From Dietzia aerolata (GTDB lineage Bacteria; Actinomycetota; Actinomycetes; Mycobacteriales; Mycobacteriaceae): a stretch of DNA of 64,000 bases. Below the pieces are notes generated by a model. It was not told the DNA's origin and made no database searches. It saw only the letters and a list, made by a program, of their open reading frames with translations. Shown here one piece after another: positions 25,386 to 40,493 of this stretch; the first letter of the stretch is position 1; each line of letters begins with the position of its first letter. The DNA lies in assembly GCF_014144865.1 (NCBI RefSeq), contig NZ_JAALDM010000222.1:34212-98211 (forward strand). The letters are read 5' to 3'. Both the position numbers and the translations under genes were made by a program.

Positions 25386-25391
25386 AGTCTA
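25386..25391 (-). promoter_or_regulatory. Putative -10 box (TAGACT) of rpe and the riboflavin operon
   Basis: On the minus strand TAGACT ends 7 bases before the rpe ATG, the spacing of a leaderless promoter. It lies in the 75-base gap after rsmB. No FMN riboswitch-like sequence could be seen in this gap or before ribBA. Confidence 0.45.
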
Positions 25392-25453
25392 GGCGTCGCC
25401 CGCGTCATCTTCGATTCGCGTGCGGGCCGCGGTCATTCTCGTGCGGGCCGGCC

Positions 25454-27118
25454 TCATTCGGTGCGGCGCAGGGCCGCCATGAACATCGCATCCGTCCCGT
25501 GGCGATGCGGCCAGAGCTGCACCCACGGCCCCTCGCCCATCCCGTCGAGGGGCTCCGCGGCCATGCCGGACAGGACCGGGCGCACGTCCAGTACCTCCAC
25601 GTCAGCGCGGCGGCTGATCTCGCGAACCACCGATACCGTCTCCGACAGGTGCGGCGAGCAGGTCGCGTACAGCACCACGCCGCCGGGCCTGACCAGCGCC
25701 AACGCCGAGTCGACGAGCTCGCGTTGGAGCGCCACGAGGGGCGGGATGTCCGCCGCGGTCTTGCGCCACCGCGCCTCGGGACGACGACGAAGTGCGCCCA
25801 GGCCCGAACACGGAGCATCAACGAGAACCCGATCAAAGCCGGACTCCAGACCCGGTGACCGTCCGTCCGTGGTGACCACCTGGACAGGCAGATCCCGGGT
25901 GGCCTCTCGCACCAGGTCCGCTCGATGCTCGGAGACCTCGACCGCGGTGACCGAGGCGCCCTCGATTTCCGCCAGAGCACCGAGCAGGGCCGCCTTGCCG
26001 CCCGGTCCTGCGCACAGGTCCAGCCACCGGCCCTCGTCCTCGCCGACGATCGGGGACCTGGCCGCCGCGAGGGCTACGAGCTGGCTGCCCTCGTCCTGGA
26101 CGGCCGCCAACCCCTCCTTCACCGCGTCCAGGGAACCCGGATCGCCGGAATCCAGATGGACGGCGTATGGCGACAGAGTTCCCTCGGATCCGCCGGTGAC
26201 CAGCGCGAGTTCCTCGCCGGAGATCGCACCCGGGCGCGCGGCGAGATGCACCTTCGGCCGGGCGTCGTCGGCGGCCAACAGGTCGGGCAGTTCGCCGGCC
26301 GCGGAGCCGAGAGACTCCGCGAATGCCCGCGCAATCCATTCCGGGTGCGCGGTGCCGATGGCCATGCGGCCGATCGGGTCGGTAACCCCCTCTCGGAGCG
26401 CATCGATCCACTCCTGCGCTGACCGCGATGAGATCTTCCGGAGAACGGCGTTGACGAATCCGCCCGCCCGTCCGAGACCTGCGGTGCGTGCGGCTTCCAC
26501 CGTGGTGTCGACCGCGGCGTGGGCGCCGATGCGGGTGAAAAGCAGCTGGTAGGCGCCGAGCCGGAGCAGATCCAGCACCGGCGGATCGACCTCGTCGACA
26601 GGTCGGGAAGCGGCGAGCTCGATAATCCGGTCTAAAAGCCCCTGACTACGCAACGTGCCGTAGGTGAGTTCGGTGGCCAGGGCCGAGTCCCGCTGATCAA
26701 GCCGGGCGCGTCGAAGCTGCGCCGGGAGCGCCAGGTTCGCGTAGGCGGACCTGTCTCGCACAGCCGTCATGACCGCCAGCGCCACGGCGCGCGCATCGGT
26801 CGGAGCCGACTGCGGTGCCTGCGAAGACTGCGCTGCCCGTCCAGACCCCGCTCCCTGGGGCCTACGTCCCCGATTACCGCCGCCGCGGCTGCCGCCCCGC
26901 TGGTCGCCAGCCCCTGCGTTCTTACCCCTGGAGCCTCGGTGACCGGCACCGTGACCACCGGAACCCCGACTGTCGGCGCGACGGCTCCCCGCACCCTGAT
27001 CTCCTGCACTGTGGCTGCCGGCGCTTCGGTTGTGTGAGCCCTGCTTGTTGTGACCGTGCTTGCTCGAACCCTGTCCCTTCGGCGGGGTCCGTCGATCGCG
27101 TGAGTCGTCGACGCTCAT
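25454..27118 (-). CDS. rsmB: 16S rRNA (cytosine-C5) methyltransferase RsmB with long RGG-like N-terminus
   Basis: Methylates a cytosine of 16S rRNA (C967 in Escherichia coli). The ATG at 27118 overlaps the fmt stop (ATGA) and gives 554 residues. Residues 1-105 are a Gly/Arg/Ser/His-rich low-complexity tract with RGG-type motifs. The NusB-like domain follows (about 107-235, [21 protein letters not shown]). The methyltransferase domain has the SAM loop [16 protein letters not shown] and the two cysteines in [19 protein letters not shown] and LYATCSPH. The tract is longer than in textbook members. Confidence 0.94.
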   Translation of the reverse strand: MSVDDSRDRRTPPKGQGSSKHGHNKQGSHNRSAGSHSAGDQGAGSRRADSRGSGGHGAGHRGSRGKNAGAGDQRGGSRGGGNRGRRPQGAGSGRAAQSSQAPQSAPTDARAVALAVMTAVRDRSAYANLALPAQLRRARLDQRDSALATELTYGTLRSQGLLDRIIELAASRPVDEVDPPVLDLLRLGAYQLLFTRIGAHAAVDTTVEAARTAGLGRAGGFVNAVLRKISSRSAQEWIDALREGVTDPIGRMAIGTAHPEWIARAFAESLGSAAGELPDLLAADDARPKVHLAARPGAISGEELALVTGGSEGTLSPYAVHLDSGDPGSLDAVKEGLAAVQDEGSQLVALAAARSPIVGEDEGRWLDLCAGPGGKAALLGALAEIEGASVTAVEVSEHRADLVREATRDLPVQVVTTDGRSPGLESGFDRVLVDAPCSGLGALRRRPEARWRKTAADIPPLVALQRELVDSALALVRPGGVVLYATCSPHLSETVSVVREISRRADVEVLDVRPVLSGMAAEPLDGMGEGPWVQLWPHRHGTDAMFMAALRRTE

Positions 27119-28068
27119 CCGAACACGGCCCCTTCCACCAGCCGAGCGCCCCGCGCCCAATCCAGTGCATTCATCATCTTCTTGCCCGGAGGCTGCAGCT
27201 TCTCCACCACGATCGGGGTCGATGCTGTGCCCACGAGGAATACTCGCTTTCCCCAGCTCAGCTGCCCGGGTGCCAACGGTTCATCGAGCCCGACCGCTTC
27301 TACCTCTGAGTTGTCAGCAATTCTCGCCGTCCCGATCTTCACGCGGTTATCACCAAATGTCGTCCATGCGCCGGGTGCGGGGGTTACGGACCGGATGTGG
27401 CGGTCAACGGCCTGCGCCGGATCCGTCCATTTGACGCGAGCGTCCTCGACGGTGAGCTTGCCGGCGTAGGACACGCCGTCCTGCGATTGCGGCTCGGCGC
27501 GTAGCGTGCCGGCTTCAATGCCGTCGAGAGTCGCTTCCAGTAGTCCGGCGCCGGCGGTGGCGAGTCTGTCGAGCAGGTCTCCGGCAGTGTCGTGGGGGCG
27601 AATAGTTTCGGTCATGGTCCCGAGTACCGGTCCGGTATCCATACCTTCCTCCAGACGGAAGGTCGTGGCACCGGTGATCTCATCCCCGGCGGCGATCGCA
27701 GCATTGACCGGTGCGGCCCCGCGCCAGGCCGGAAGCAATGAGAAGTGGAGGTTGATCCACCCGTGGGTGGGGATGTCGAGCACCGGTCGGGGAACCAGAT
27801 GGCCGTAGGCAACAACCGGAGCGGCATCGGGAGCCAACTGGCGAAGCCGGTCGGCGAACTCAGGATCGCGCGCATTGGGCGGGGTCAGGACCTCGATGCC
27901 TGCGGCATCAGCCGCGGCCGCCACGGGGCTGCGGGACAGTCCCCGGCCCCGACCCGTGCGGGCATCCGGGCGGGTCACGACCGCCACAACGTCATGGGAC
28001 TCACTGTCGATCAGTGCCTGCAGCGACGGGACTGCGACCTCCGGTGTACCGGCGAAGACAAGTCGCAT
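27115..28068 (-). CDS. fmt: Methionyl-tRNA formyltransferase
   Basis: Formylates initiator Met-tRNA. The 317 residues begin [16 protein letters not shown], as in the mycobacterial protein. The catalytic segment is [21 protein letters not shown] with the conserved histidine, and DITGATTF-like [18 protein letters not shown] follows. A GTG two codons upstream (28074) overlaps the def stop by 4 bases and is an alternative start; GGTGA lies 7 bases before the chosen ATG. Def, encoded just upstream, later removes the formyl group. Confidence 0.95.
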   Translation of the reverse strand: MRLVFAGTPEVAVPSLQALIDSESHDVVAVVTRPDARTGRGRGLSRSPVAAAADAAGIEVLTPPNARDPEFADRLRQLAPDAAPVVAYGHLVPRPVLDIPTHGWINLHFSLLPAWRGAAPVNAAIAAGDEITGATTFRLEEGMDTGPVLGTMTETIRPHDTAGDLLDRLATAGAGLLEATLDGIEAGTLRAEPQSQDGVSYAGKLTVEDARVKWTDPAQAVDRHIRSVTPAPGAWTTFGDNRVKIGTARIADNSEVEAVGLDEPLAPGQLSWGKRVFLVGTASTPIVVEKLQPPGKKMMNALDWARGARLVEGAVFG

Positions 28069-28070
28069 GC

Positions 28071-28625
28071 TCACTTCACCCCCGTCGGCTCGACCAGCTG
28101 GTCATGGATGACTCCCGCGCTGATCGCCGCATTGCCGAACCATGACGATGACCGGATCTCCGCCATGGCGGACCTGCGGTGTTCGGGCGTCAGTCGCTGA
28201 AGGAACAGCACGCCGTCAAGGTGATCGGTCTCGTGCTGGACCGCTCTGGCGAGAATCCCGTCCGCATCAAACGAGACGGGGTTGCCGTGGATGTCCTGGC
28301 CGCTGGCTCGAACGCGGGCATATCGCTCAGTCGGCTCACTGATCTCCGGGATAGACAGACATCCTTCGTTGACAAACGTCTTCTCGTCGCCGATCGGCTC
28401 CCACTCCGGATTGACGAGGTGACCTTCCTTGCCTCCACAGGTGTAGACGAACACCCGGAGGGACAAGCCGATCTGGGGCGCGGCCAGTCCGGCGCCGTCC
28501 TCGTGTCGGACGGTGTCCATCAGATCCGCCACCGCCCGATCCAATCTGTCATCGAAGGAGGTGACGGGATCGGTGGGCGTCCGAAGCACCGGGTCGCCGA
28601 ACAGACGGACGGGATGGACGGTCAT
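28071..28625 (-). CDS. def: Peptide deformylase
   Basis: Metal hydrolase that removes N-formyl groups from new proteins. The 184 residues carry all three motifs: [19 protein letters not shown] with the metal-binding cysteine, and QHETDHLDG, the HExxH metal site. GAGGAG lies 11 bases before the ATG. It forms a def-fmt-rsmB overlap chain. Confidence 0.96.
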   Translation of the reverse strand: MTVHPVRLFGDPVLRTPTDPVTSFDDRLDRAVADLMDTVRHEDGAGLAAPQIGLSLRVFVYTCGGKEGHLVNPEWEPIGDEKTFVNEGCLSIPEISEPTERYARVRASGQDIHGNPVSFDADGILARAVQHETDHLDGVLFLQRLTPEHRRSAMAEIRSSSWFGNAAISAGVIHDQLVEPTGVK

Positions 28626-28708
28626 GCGTATCTGGTCTCCTCGAGGGCGAAACGGGGGTGGCCGTCCATTCTAGGGTCTGGACTGGTGATCTGAGAGTGA
28701 CGGTCGTG

Positions 28709-30754
28709 CTAGCCGATATGTATCGGGTCCAGCCGCACTCGGACGGGGTCGGCATTTCGGCGCCCCGATCGTCCGACAACGAAGGCCTTCACCTCGTTGA
28801 CGACCTGGTCCAGCCCGGCCGGGGGCACGCGGAGTAGGAGTCGTTCGGGATCCCGGATCTGATCGTGCCCGGGGAGTTGGTCCCCTTCCGGCAGGTCAAC
28901 TGGCCCCAGCACTTCGACGCTGTCAATGAGTCGGAAGTCCTCGAGGAAATCCGCCAGAGCTTCTGCTGGACCGTCCACCGCGATCATGTGGACCGCCGGT
29001 GGGAAGCCGACCTCGGCTCGGTCCGCGAGTTCCCGCTCCGCCCAACTCTGCGGTGACCATCGCACCAGTGCCTGCGCTACCGCTGAATCTGAATCCGCGG
29101 ACAGGAATACACGGCCACCTTCACTCGCTGGACGAACGAGACCAGCCGCCCCGATCCACAGCCGGAGGGCATTTTGAACCGCCCGTAGATCTGGTCGCCC
29201 CAGCAATGCCCAGGAGTCCAATAGCAGTGCCGCCCCATAGCCCCCTTCGGCAACTGGTTCCGCTCCCGGAGTGGAGACGATGATCGCAGGACTCGCGGGG
29301 ACAGAGTCGAGGATCTCCCCTCCCCCGCTGGTACGAACGCGGACACCGGGAAACATCCGGCCCAACTCCTCCGCTGTCCTGCCGGCACCGACAACGCCTG
29401 CCCGCAGCGCCCTCGATCCGCACGCCACGCACCTAAATGCGGTCTCGGGGGCGCCACACCACCCGCACGCCAGATCAACCGGTCCGTATACATCGTCCAT
29501 ACGACCAGCCCTGATCGGGCCGTTGCACCGGCGACATCGTGCAGGGGTGCGGCACGAGCCACAGAGCAAGGTGGGGATATACCCCTTGCGGGGTACTTGC
29601 ACCAAGACCGGAGCGTCTATGTCAATCGCCTCGCGCGCCATCGTCAATGCGACTGCCGGCAGCCTGGTGCGTCCGCCGGCGACATCTCTGGCCTGTACCG
29701 GATCAGCATCCGTCACCGCGACGATCTGCGGTGCGAGCTCCCGGATGAGCCCCGGTCGAGGCAGAATCTCGTGTGCCCAGCCCGTTCGCACATACTCGGC
29801 GACCTCGGGTGTCCGGTCCACAGCGCTGAACATCAACGGGGTGCCGTCGAGGAGGGATCGTTGCACCGCGACCTCCCGCGTATGCGGGTAGGGCGCGCGT
29901 GGCTCGACGAAGGAGTCGTCGCCGTCGTCGTGCACGATAATCATTCCGAGCTCGGGAAGAGGCGCGAAAACCGCGCTACGGGTGCCAACGACGATCCGGG
30001 CGTGGCCCCTGATCGCTCGCAGCCACCGTCGGTAGCGGGCTGACGGACCGACCCCCGCGGACAGGTCCGTGACGAGGTCTCGGCCTGCGGCTCCCCCTCC
30101 GACAGCCGACCGGCATACCGCAGTCAATCGGTCGACATCCCGCTGGTCGGGAACGATCAAGAGGACCTGGAGCCCTCGACGACTGATCGAGTCCGCCAGT
30201 GACGCGAGAGCAACAGCCCAATCACGACCCGGGGGGACCGTCCACGCAGCCCGTGGCGCGAGGCCCCCTGTTGCAGCTTCGAGGAACCTGGCGACCATCG
30301 GGTGATCGGCCCAGCCTGCGGGAACCTCCACTGGTCCGAGCGTGACCCCTTGGGAAGCCACCGAGTCGGGGACTGACTTCTCCGCGGAAGCATGCCGGGG
30401 CGGGATCGCCAATCTGATGACATCAGTCCGCATGCCAACCCACCGATGTGCAACCGCATCGACCAATCGCAGCAGCCCCGGTGTCAGAACCGGTTCCGCC
30501 GAAACAACTCGCTCCAGCCAGGACAACTCGCCACGATGGTCGGATTCGTCGGTACGCGCGATGATGAAGCCGTCGACCAGACGACCCGCGAAGCGCACCC
30601 GGACTCGGGCACCGGGCACCGCGTCCTCCGACAGTGACTCCGATACCAGGTAGTCAAACTCCCGGTCGAGGTGCGGAACCCCGAGCAACGGCAGAACCCG
30701 GGCCACCGGCGATGTACTCGCCGGGACCCGGGCCGCTGATCGTGTTGCCGTCAC
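28709..30754 (-). CDS. priA: Primosomal protein PriA (N'), helicase-degenerate form
   Basis: Replication-restart factor of 681 residues. The N-terminal DNA-binding part is recognisable (ARVLPLLGVPHLDREFDYLV, GARVRVRFAGRLVDGFI). The zinc region has the paired cysteines CGSCRTPARCRRC and CGWCGAPETAFRCVACGS. The Walker A P-loop expected in the helicase core is missing, and the Walker B/DEEH motif reads HDDGDDSF. Loss of helicase motifs is known for mycobacterial PriA, so this is probably an ATP-independent loading or structural protein. It is preceded by metK (43 bases) and followed by def. Confidence 0.92.
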   Translation of the reverse strand: MTATRSAARVPASTSPVARVLPLLGVPHLDREFDYLVSESLSEDAVPGARVRVRFAGRLVDGFIIARTDESDHRGELSWLERVVSAEPVLTPGLLRLVDAVAHRWVGMRTDVIRLAIPPRHASAEKSVPDSVASQGVTLGPVEVPAGWADHPMVARFLEAATGGLAPRAAWTVPPGRDWAVALASLADSISRRGLQVLLIVPDQRDVDRLTAVCRSAVGGGAAGRDLVTDLSAGVGPSARYRRWLRAIRGHARIVVGTRSAVFAPLPELGMIIVHDDGDDSFVEPRAPYPHTREVAVQRSLLDGTPLMFSAVDRTPEVAEYVRTGWAHEILPRPGLIRELAPQIVAVTDADPVQARDVAGGRTRLPAVALTMAREAIDIDAPVLVQVPRKGYIPTLLCGSCRTPARCRRCNGPIRAGRMDDVYGPVDLACGWCGAPETAFRCVACGSRALRAGVVGAGRTAEELGRMFPGVRVRTSGGGEILDSVPASPAIIVSTPGAEPVAEGGYGAALLLDSWALLGRPDLRAVQNALRLWIGAAGLVRPASEGGRVFLSADSDSAVAQALVRWSPQSWAERELADRAEVGFPPAVHMIAVDGPAEALADFLEDFRLIDSVEVLGPVDLPEGDQLPGHDQIRDPERLLLRVPPAGLDQVVNEVKAFVVGRSGRRNADPVRVRLDPIHIG

Positions 30755-30797
30755 GTTCGGGATCCTTGCACCCCGCTACGACATGATGTGCGCGTTG

Positions 30798-32012
<1,215 letters not shown>

Positions 32013-32068
32013 AGTGGTTCTCTCTTCCGTCGTCGGATCGCGTGCGATCGCCTGCGACCGCATGAAAT

Positions 32069-32074
32069 AGACTA
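32069..32074 (-). promoter_or_regulatory. Putative -10 box (TAGTCT) of metK
   Basis: Read on the minus strand, TAGTCT in the 92-base coaBC-metK gap fits TANNNT and would give a leader of about 50 bases. The gap is too short for a standard SAM riboswitch and no such fold was recognised. Confidence 0.35.
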
Positions 32075-32104
32075 GTCGGTGCGTTACAGATCACTACGCG
32101 CGAC

Positions 32105-33352
32105 CTATGTGGTGGTACGCGCCACCACGGCATCGAGAATTCGTGCGGCGAGCAGATCCTTGCTCGCACGCTCGACGAGGATCTCCCCACCCTCAGAGTC
32201 GAGGATCCAGCCGCCGTTGTCATCCTTGCCGAAGGTCGTGTCGCGACCGACCTCATTCACTACGAGGAAGTCGCATCCCTTGCGGGCCAGCTTGGCTCTT
32301 CCGTGCTCCAGGACGGTTCCGGAAGTGTCTCCGGTTTCCGCGGCGAACCCGACGAGCACGCACGACGACGGAACCTCACCGATTGCCCGTGCGGCAACGA
32401 GATCGGCGAGGATGTCCGGATTACGTGTCAGCCGGATCTCGGCGGGTTCACCGTCCGAACCCTTCTTCAACTTGGAATCGGAGACGTCCGCAGGCCGGAA
32501 ATCAGCAACCGCGGCGGCCTTGATCACGATGTCGGCAACTGCGGCCGCTTCAAGTGTCTGCTCGCGAAGCTCTCGCGCCGATTCGATATCGATCTTCGTC
32601 ACGGCGGGCGGTACAGGGAGCGACGAGGAGGTCACCAATGTCACCTCGGCACCACGAGCGGACGCCAACGCGGCGATAGCGTGTCCCTGCTTGCCGGAAC
32701 TGTGATTACCCAGAAAACGGACCGGGTCGATTTCTTCGCGTGTTCCCCCGGAAGTGACCACTACGCGTTTTCCGGCCAGATCGAATGGGAGGGTTCCGCC
32801 GTCGAGCAACAGCCAGGCGAGCCTGGCGATGTCTGCGGGTTCGGGTAGCCGTCCGGCGCCGGTGTCCGCGCCTGTCAGCCGCCCTCGCGCGGGCGGCATC
32901 ACGTGAAGACCATCGCCCCGAAGGGTGTCGACGTTGCGTTGCGTCGCCGGATGTTCCCACATCTCCGTGTGCATCGCCGGTGCCAGCAGCACCGGACAAC
33001 GTGCAGTGAGCAGAGTTGAGGTCAGCAGGTCGTCTGCCCGACCCACTGCCGCACGAGCGAGCAGGTCTGCAGTTGTCGGGGCGATGACGACAAGGTCGGC
33101 ACGCTGGCCAAGGGCAACGTGCCGAACCGAGGGCACGTCGGAAAAGACGTCGGTCGACACCGGATTTCCAGACAGTGCCTCGAACGTCGCGGCCCCCACG
33201 AATTTGAGGGCTGCTTCGGTGGGGATGACGTCGACGTGGCACCCGGACTCGGTGAGCAGCCTGATCAGGCCGCACGCCTTGTAGGCGGCGATGCCGCCTC
33301 CGACTCCGACGACGACGCGCTTACCGCGTACGTCATCCCCAGCGGAGGTCAC
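32105..33352 (-). CDS. coaBC: Bifunctional phosphopantothenoylcysteine decarboxylase / phosphopantothenate-cysteine ligase
   Basis: Two steps of coenzyme A synthesis in one 415-residue flavoprotein. The CoaC half has [19 protein letters not shown], the catalytic histidine in VRHVALGQ, and [15 protein letters not shown]. The CoaB half has [19 protein letters not shown] followed by SSGKQGHA, and VGFAAETGD. The ATG overlaps the rpoZ stop by 4 bases. Confidence 0.96.
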   Translation of the reverse strand: MTSAGDDVRGKRVVVGVGGGIAAYKACGLIRLLTESGCHVDVIPTEAALKFVGAATFEALSGNPVSTDVFSDVPSVRHVALGQRADLVVIAPTTADLLARAAVGRADDLLTSTLLTARCPVLLAPAMHTEMWEHPATQRNVDTLRGDGLHVMPPARGRLTGADTGAGRLPEPADIARLAWLLLDGGTLPFDLAGKRVVVTSGGTREEIDPVRFLGNHSSGKQGHAIAALASARGAEVTLVTSSSLPVPPAVTKIDIESARELREQTLEAAAVADIVIKAAAVADFRPADVSDSKLKKGSDGEPAEIRLTRNPDILADLVAARAIGEVPSSCVLVGFAAETGDTSGTVLEHGRAKLARKGCDFLVVNEVGRDTTFGKDDNGGWILDSEGGEILVERASKDLLAARILDAVVARTTT

Positions 33353-33633
33353 TCGCCCTCAGCGCAATCAAGAAGATCGGAGTGGAGCTCGCGCAGAGCG
33401 ATCGTCAGGGGCTTCTCGTGAAGGCCCGGATCGACGAGCGGGCCGACGTACTCGAGGATGCCCTCCTCGATCTGGTTGTAGTACGAGTTGATCTGCCGGG
33501 CGCGCTTGGCGGCGAAGATCACCAGTGCGTACTTGGAGGACGCCCGCTCGAGAAGCTCATCGATCGGGGGGTTGGTGATGCCGATCGGGGTGTCGTACAG
33601 CGGGGTGGCCGCTGCGGCTTCGGTGGTGGCCAC
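33349..33633 (-). CDS. rpoZ: DNA-directed RNA polymerase omega subunit
   Basis: Small assembly subunit of RNA polymerase. The GTG at 33633, with GAGGAG 8-9 bases upstream, gives 94 residues. Conserved features are [34 protein letters not shown]. The frame is open 30 codons further upstream, but that section lies in the gmk-rpoZ spacer and has no conservation I recognise. Confidence 0.95.
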   Translation of the reverse strand: MATTEAAAATPLYDTPIGITNPPIDELLERASSKYALVIFAAKRARQINSYYNQIEEGILEYVGPLVDPGLHEKPLTIALRELHSDLLDCAEGE

Positions 33634-33722
33634 TATGGGTTCTCCTCTGGGTACAGCTTTGAATATTGTGTGGGATCGTCGTCCGGGACCGCGCCGTGAA
33701 ACATCACTTCCGTGCACCGGCA

Positions 33723-34322
33723 CTAGCCGACCAGCAATGATACCAATTGGTCGACCGCCGCTTCGAGTTCGTCGTTGACAACGACCTCATCGAACTCGTC
33801 TCGCGCGTCCATCTCGATCTTCGCGGTCTCCAGTCGACGGGCCACGACCTCGTTGGGTTCGGTGCCCCGGCCGCGAAGCCGTTGCTCTAATTCTTCCCAC
33901 GACGGTGGGGCAAGGAAGACGGTTCGACCTTCAGGAATGGACTCCCTGATCTGACGCACTCCTTCGAGATCAACTTCGATGAGTACGGGCCGACCATTCT
34001 CGAGTGCCTCATGGACTGGTTCGGCCGGAGTCCCTGACAGTTGCAGTCCGCGATGAATCTCTGCCCATTCCAGCATTCGACCCTCTGAGACTGCGTCACG
34101 AAATTCATCAGTTGTCACGAAGAAGTAGTCGTGACCATGGATCTCTCCGGGACGCGGTGCCCGAGTGGTCATCGACACGCTGAAGTAGAGATCCGACACA
34201 CGCTCTCGAAGCTGTGCGACGACGGTTGATTTGCCGACAGCGGAGGGGCCGGCCAAGACGATCAGCCGGCCCCTCTTCGCCGTCGCCTCCGGGGCATTTT
34301 CCCCGGATGACGGTGTGTTCAT
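33723..34322 (-). CDS. gmk: Guanylate kinase
   Basis: Phosphorylates GMP to GDP. The ATG at 34322 ([14 protein letters not shown]) is 7 bases after the mihF stop and gives 199 residues. The P-loop is [13 protein letters not shown]; the GMP-binding part has [21 protein letters not shown] and [16 protein letters not shown]. 32 open codons upstream overlap mihF and are rejected. Confidence 0.95.
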   Translation of the reverse strand: MNTPSSGENAPEATAKRGRLIVLAGPSAVGKSTVVAQLRERVSDLYFSVSMTTRAPRPGEIHGHDYFFVTTDEFRDAVSEGRMLEWAEIHRGLQLSGTPAEPVHEALENGRPVLIEVDLEGVRQIRESIPEGRTVFLAPPSWEELEQRLRGRGTEPNEVVARRLETAKIEMDARDEFDEVVVNDELEAAVDQLVSLLVG

Positions 34323-34329
34323 GCGTCGA

Positions 34330-34653
34330 TCAGTCGACCGTGAAGTCGAACCGCTCGAGCAGCGCGCGGCGCTGGCGGTCACCGAGACCACGCAGACGAC
34401 GCGTCGGCGCGATCTCAAGCTCGGTCATGATCTCCTGAGCCTTGACCTTGCCTACCTTGGGCAGAGCCTCGAGCAGTGCCGATACCTTCATCTTGCCGAG
34501 GATCTCATCGGTCTCGGCGTCCTTGAGCACCTGCTTGAGGTCGGTGCCGCCGCGCTTCAGGCGCTCCTTGAGCTCAGCCCGGGCACGACGGGCCGCAGCC
34601 GCCTTCTCCAGAGCAGCAGCACGCTGCTCATCGGTCAACTGGGGAAGGGCCAC
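34330..34653 (-). CDS. mihF: Mycobacterial-type integration host factor (MihF/sIHF family)
   Basis: Nucleoid-associated DNA-binding protein specific to Actinobacteria, unrelated to the HU/IHF fold. The 107 residues include a basic helical N-terminal region ([20 protein letters not shown]) and the helix-two-turn-helix region [20 protein letters not shown] followed by [11 protein letters not shown]. The GTG start has GGAGGAATT directly upstream. The family was first found as a phage L5 integration cofactor; it also bends and compacts DNA. It heads mihF-gmk-rpoZ-coaBC and follows a long non-coding stretch. Confidence 0.95.
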   Translation of the reverse strand: MALPQLTDEQRAAALEKAAAARRARAELKERLKRGGTDLKQVLKDAETDEILGKMKVSALLEALPKVGKVKAQEIMTELEIAPTRRLRGLGDRQRRALLERFDFTVD

Positions 34654-35071
34654 AATTCCTCCGTCTCGTTCGTGTGTGTCTCATGACTCACGCGGATGTC
34701 CAAGGTAGGACACCAGCGTCTGGTGTGCGGTGACCGCCCTCGGCGCGTCCGCAGGCTGCGGATCGAGCCGGGAGCGGGCGCTCCCTCGTGCTCACCGTAC
34801 CCGTGTGGTTTCGACTCCTTGATGGAGCCGACGACCACCTAGGGCCTGATGACCTCAGCAACAGTACGCGGCCGCTCGACCGGGTACCCGCACGGGTCCC
34901 GTGTGGAACCCACTCTGACATGCGGTTTGACGTTATGAGGTTAGACGCAGACTAGCCGCGAGTGTCCGATGATGCGACATGAAACGCCTGAATAACGCCA
35001 AGGAGTGTCCATCGAAACGCTAGTTGGCCGATACGCCTGTTAGTTCTGGCAACGAATGGGAAAAGCGGTGC
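34654..35071 (-). promoter_or_regulatory. 418-base structured region upstream of mihF
   Basis: No supportable gene lies between pyrF and mihF. On the minus strand TAGTCT (34949-34954) is a -10-like box; if used, the mihF leader would be about 290 bases. The leader DNA contains several hairpin-forming repeats: CACGGG-T-CCCGTG, the palindrome CGGGTACCCG, GGGAGC-GGGC-GCTCCC, and TCCGCAG-G-CTGCGGA. Short open frames on both strands lack ribosome binding sites and codon bias. An autoregulatory leader or small RNA is possible but unproven. Confidence 0.4.
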
Positions 35072-35919
35072 TCAGGTGGCGTTGTCGAACCGGTACTGCC
35101 TATTGAGGTCGACGACGACGTTCCGCATCGAATCGACGTCGGGCCCGGCTCGCAGAACGTGTCTGGACACGTTCACGAGCGTGCGCGGTAGCACTGAACC
35201 GGCGATGCGGCGTACGTCGTCGAGGGAGCCCCCTTGCTCCCCCACACCCGGCATCAGGACGGGGCCGTGCAGGCCGTCGAGCTCGGGAGGGTCGGCGACA
35301 GTCGCACCGACGACCACTCCGAAAGATCCGCCACCCCGCCCGAAGGAGGTCCGGTTTCGCCGACCCACTTCGTCGACAACCGATTGGGCGACAGTTCCGT
35401 CGTCTCCGACCGATCCTTGAAGGCGACCAGCTTCTGGATTAGAGGTACGGGCTAGAACAAAGAGCCCGCGACCGGTCGATTCGGCAGCGTCAAACGCCGG
35501 GTCCAGGGCACCCACGCCCAAATAGGGCGACACCGTGAGCGCGTCGCATGCCAGCGGTGAGCCCTCCGACAGCCACGCTCTGGCGTAGGCAGCCATCGTC
35601 GAGCCGATATCGCCGCGTTTGGCATCGGCCACCGATAAAGCACCCGATGACGTGATCTCCACCAACAGGTCCTCCAGCAGCGAGATACCGGCGGAGCCGT
35701 GTTCCTCGAAGAACGCCACTTGCGGCTTGATAGCCGGGACAAGGTCTCCGAAGGCTGTCATCGCGCGCTTGGAGAATTCGGCGACGCCGGCCGGATCAAC
35801 ACTGAGCCCCCAGGCCTCGAGCAGCGCCGGGTGCGGGTCAATGCCCACACACAGGTTCCCCCGATCTGCCACGGCGGATCGGAGTCGGGCACCGAAAGGG
35901 GCCCGGGGCTCAGATGTAC

Positions 35920-35923
<4 letters not shown>
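35072..35923 (-). CDS. pyrF: Orotidine 5'-phosphate decarboxylase (type 2)
   Basis: Last step of UMP synthesis. The ATG at 35923 overlaps the carB stop (ATGA) and gives 283 residues, the size of the actinobacterial subfamily 2 enzyme. The active-site segment is [33 protein letters not shown] and [16 protein letters not shown] complete the barrel signatures. 38 upstream open codons lie inside carB. It ends the seven-gene pyr operon. Confidence 0.95.
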
Positions 35924-39281
<3,358 letters not shown>

Positions 39282-39282
<1 letters not shown>

Positions 39283-40493
39283 CAGAGGGCGCCCTTTCTG
39301 GTGTCTGCGGAACCGGCGTCGGCGGAGCCGAGCAGGTCGACGAAGCGGTCGAAGAGATTGGCGGCGTCACGGGGACCGGCGGCGGCCTCGGGATGGTATT
39401 GGACGGAGAAGGCGGTTCCGTCGGTCAGTGCCACCCCCTCCACGGTTCCGTCGTTGGCGCACAGGTGGGTGACGGTGGCCGTACCCCAGGGCGTGTCCCA
39501 CGTTTCCGTTTCGGGAGCACGGAGCGCGAATCCGTGGTTTTGCGACGTGATGGCCACGTTGCCTGTGGCCTTCTCGATCACCGGGATGTTGGTACCGCGA
39601 TGGCCGAACCGCATCTTGTAGGTCTCAAGCCCCAGCGCTCGGCCGAGGATCTGGTTCCCGAAACAGATGCCGAAGAACGGGATGCCCTGGCCGAGGACCT
39701 CCTTGGTCAGATGCACCGCGGCGTCCGCGGTCGCAGGGTCGCCGGGACCGTTCGAGAGGAACACACCGTCGACATCGAGATCAAGCACGTCCGACAGCGT
39801 GGACGAGGCAGGGATCACGTGGACCCGGACACCCCGCTCGGCGAGCATTCGCGGAGTGTTGGACTTGATTCCGAGGTCCAGCGCTGCGACCGAGTAGCGG
39901 GTCTCGCCTTCGGGGGGTTCGACGATGTAGGCCTTGTCGGTGGTGACCTCGTCCGAGAGCGACGCACCTGCCATCGGCTCCTGCGACCGGACGGTCTCGA
40001 TCATCGACTCGTCGTCAACCAGATCGTCTCCGGAGAAGATTCCGGCCTTCATGGCACCGTGGTCGCGGACATGGCGCACCACTGCACGAGTATCGATGTC
40101 GGCGATGCCGATGGTTCCCTGCGCGATCATCTCGTCCTCGAGGGTGCGCTGCGCACGGAAGTTGGATGCGCGGCGCGATAGGTCACGAACTGCCAGTCCG
40201 GCCACCCAGATGCGACCGCCACGATCCTCACCGTCGAGGAGCGATTCTCCGTCCTCGTCGTTCCATCCGGTGTTGCCGATCTGGGGGGCCGTGGTGACGA
40301 CGATCTGCCGGCAGTAGGAGGGGTCGGTCATCGTCTCCTGGTAGCCGGACATCGCCGTGGTGAAGACTGCCTCCCCGAGCGTGGTGCCCCGCGCGCCGAA
40401 CGCGGTTCCGCGATGGACTCGGCCGTCTTCGAGGACGAGCGCGGCGGGCTCACGTCTCCCTGACGTAGTGGGCGTGAAGTTCTGCGAAGTCAC
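39282..40493 (-). CDS. carA: Carbamoyl-phosphate synthase, small (glutaminase) subunit
   Basis: Class I glutamine amidotransferase that feeds ammonia to CarB. The 403 residues have the N-terminal domain ([20 protein letters not shown]) and the glutaminase triad: cysteine in [16 protein letters not shown], and the histidine and glutamate in [13 protein letters not shown]. The GTG start overlaps the upstream PH-like gene by 4 bases. Confidence 0.97.

Noticed and set aside
32013..32104. SAM riboswitch before metK
   Set aside because: The gap is too short and no conserved core or terminator stem is visible.
34688..34921. Short open frames in the mihF upstream region
   Set aside because: They overlap each other on both strands and lack ribosome binding sites and recognisable composition.
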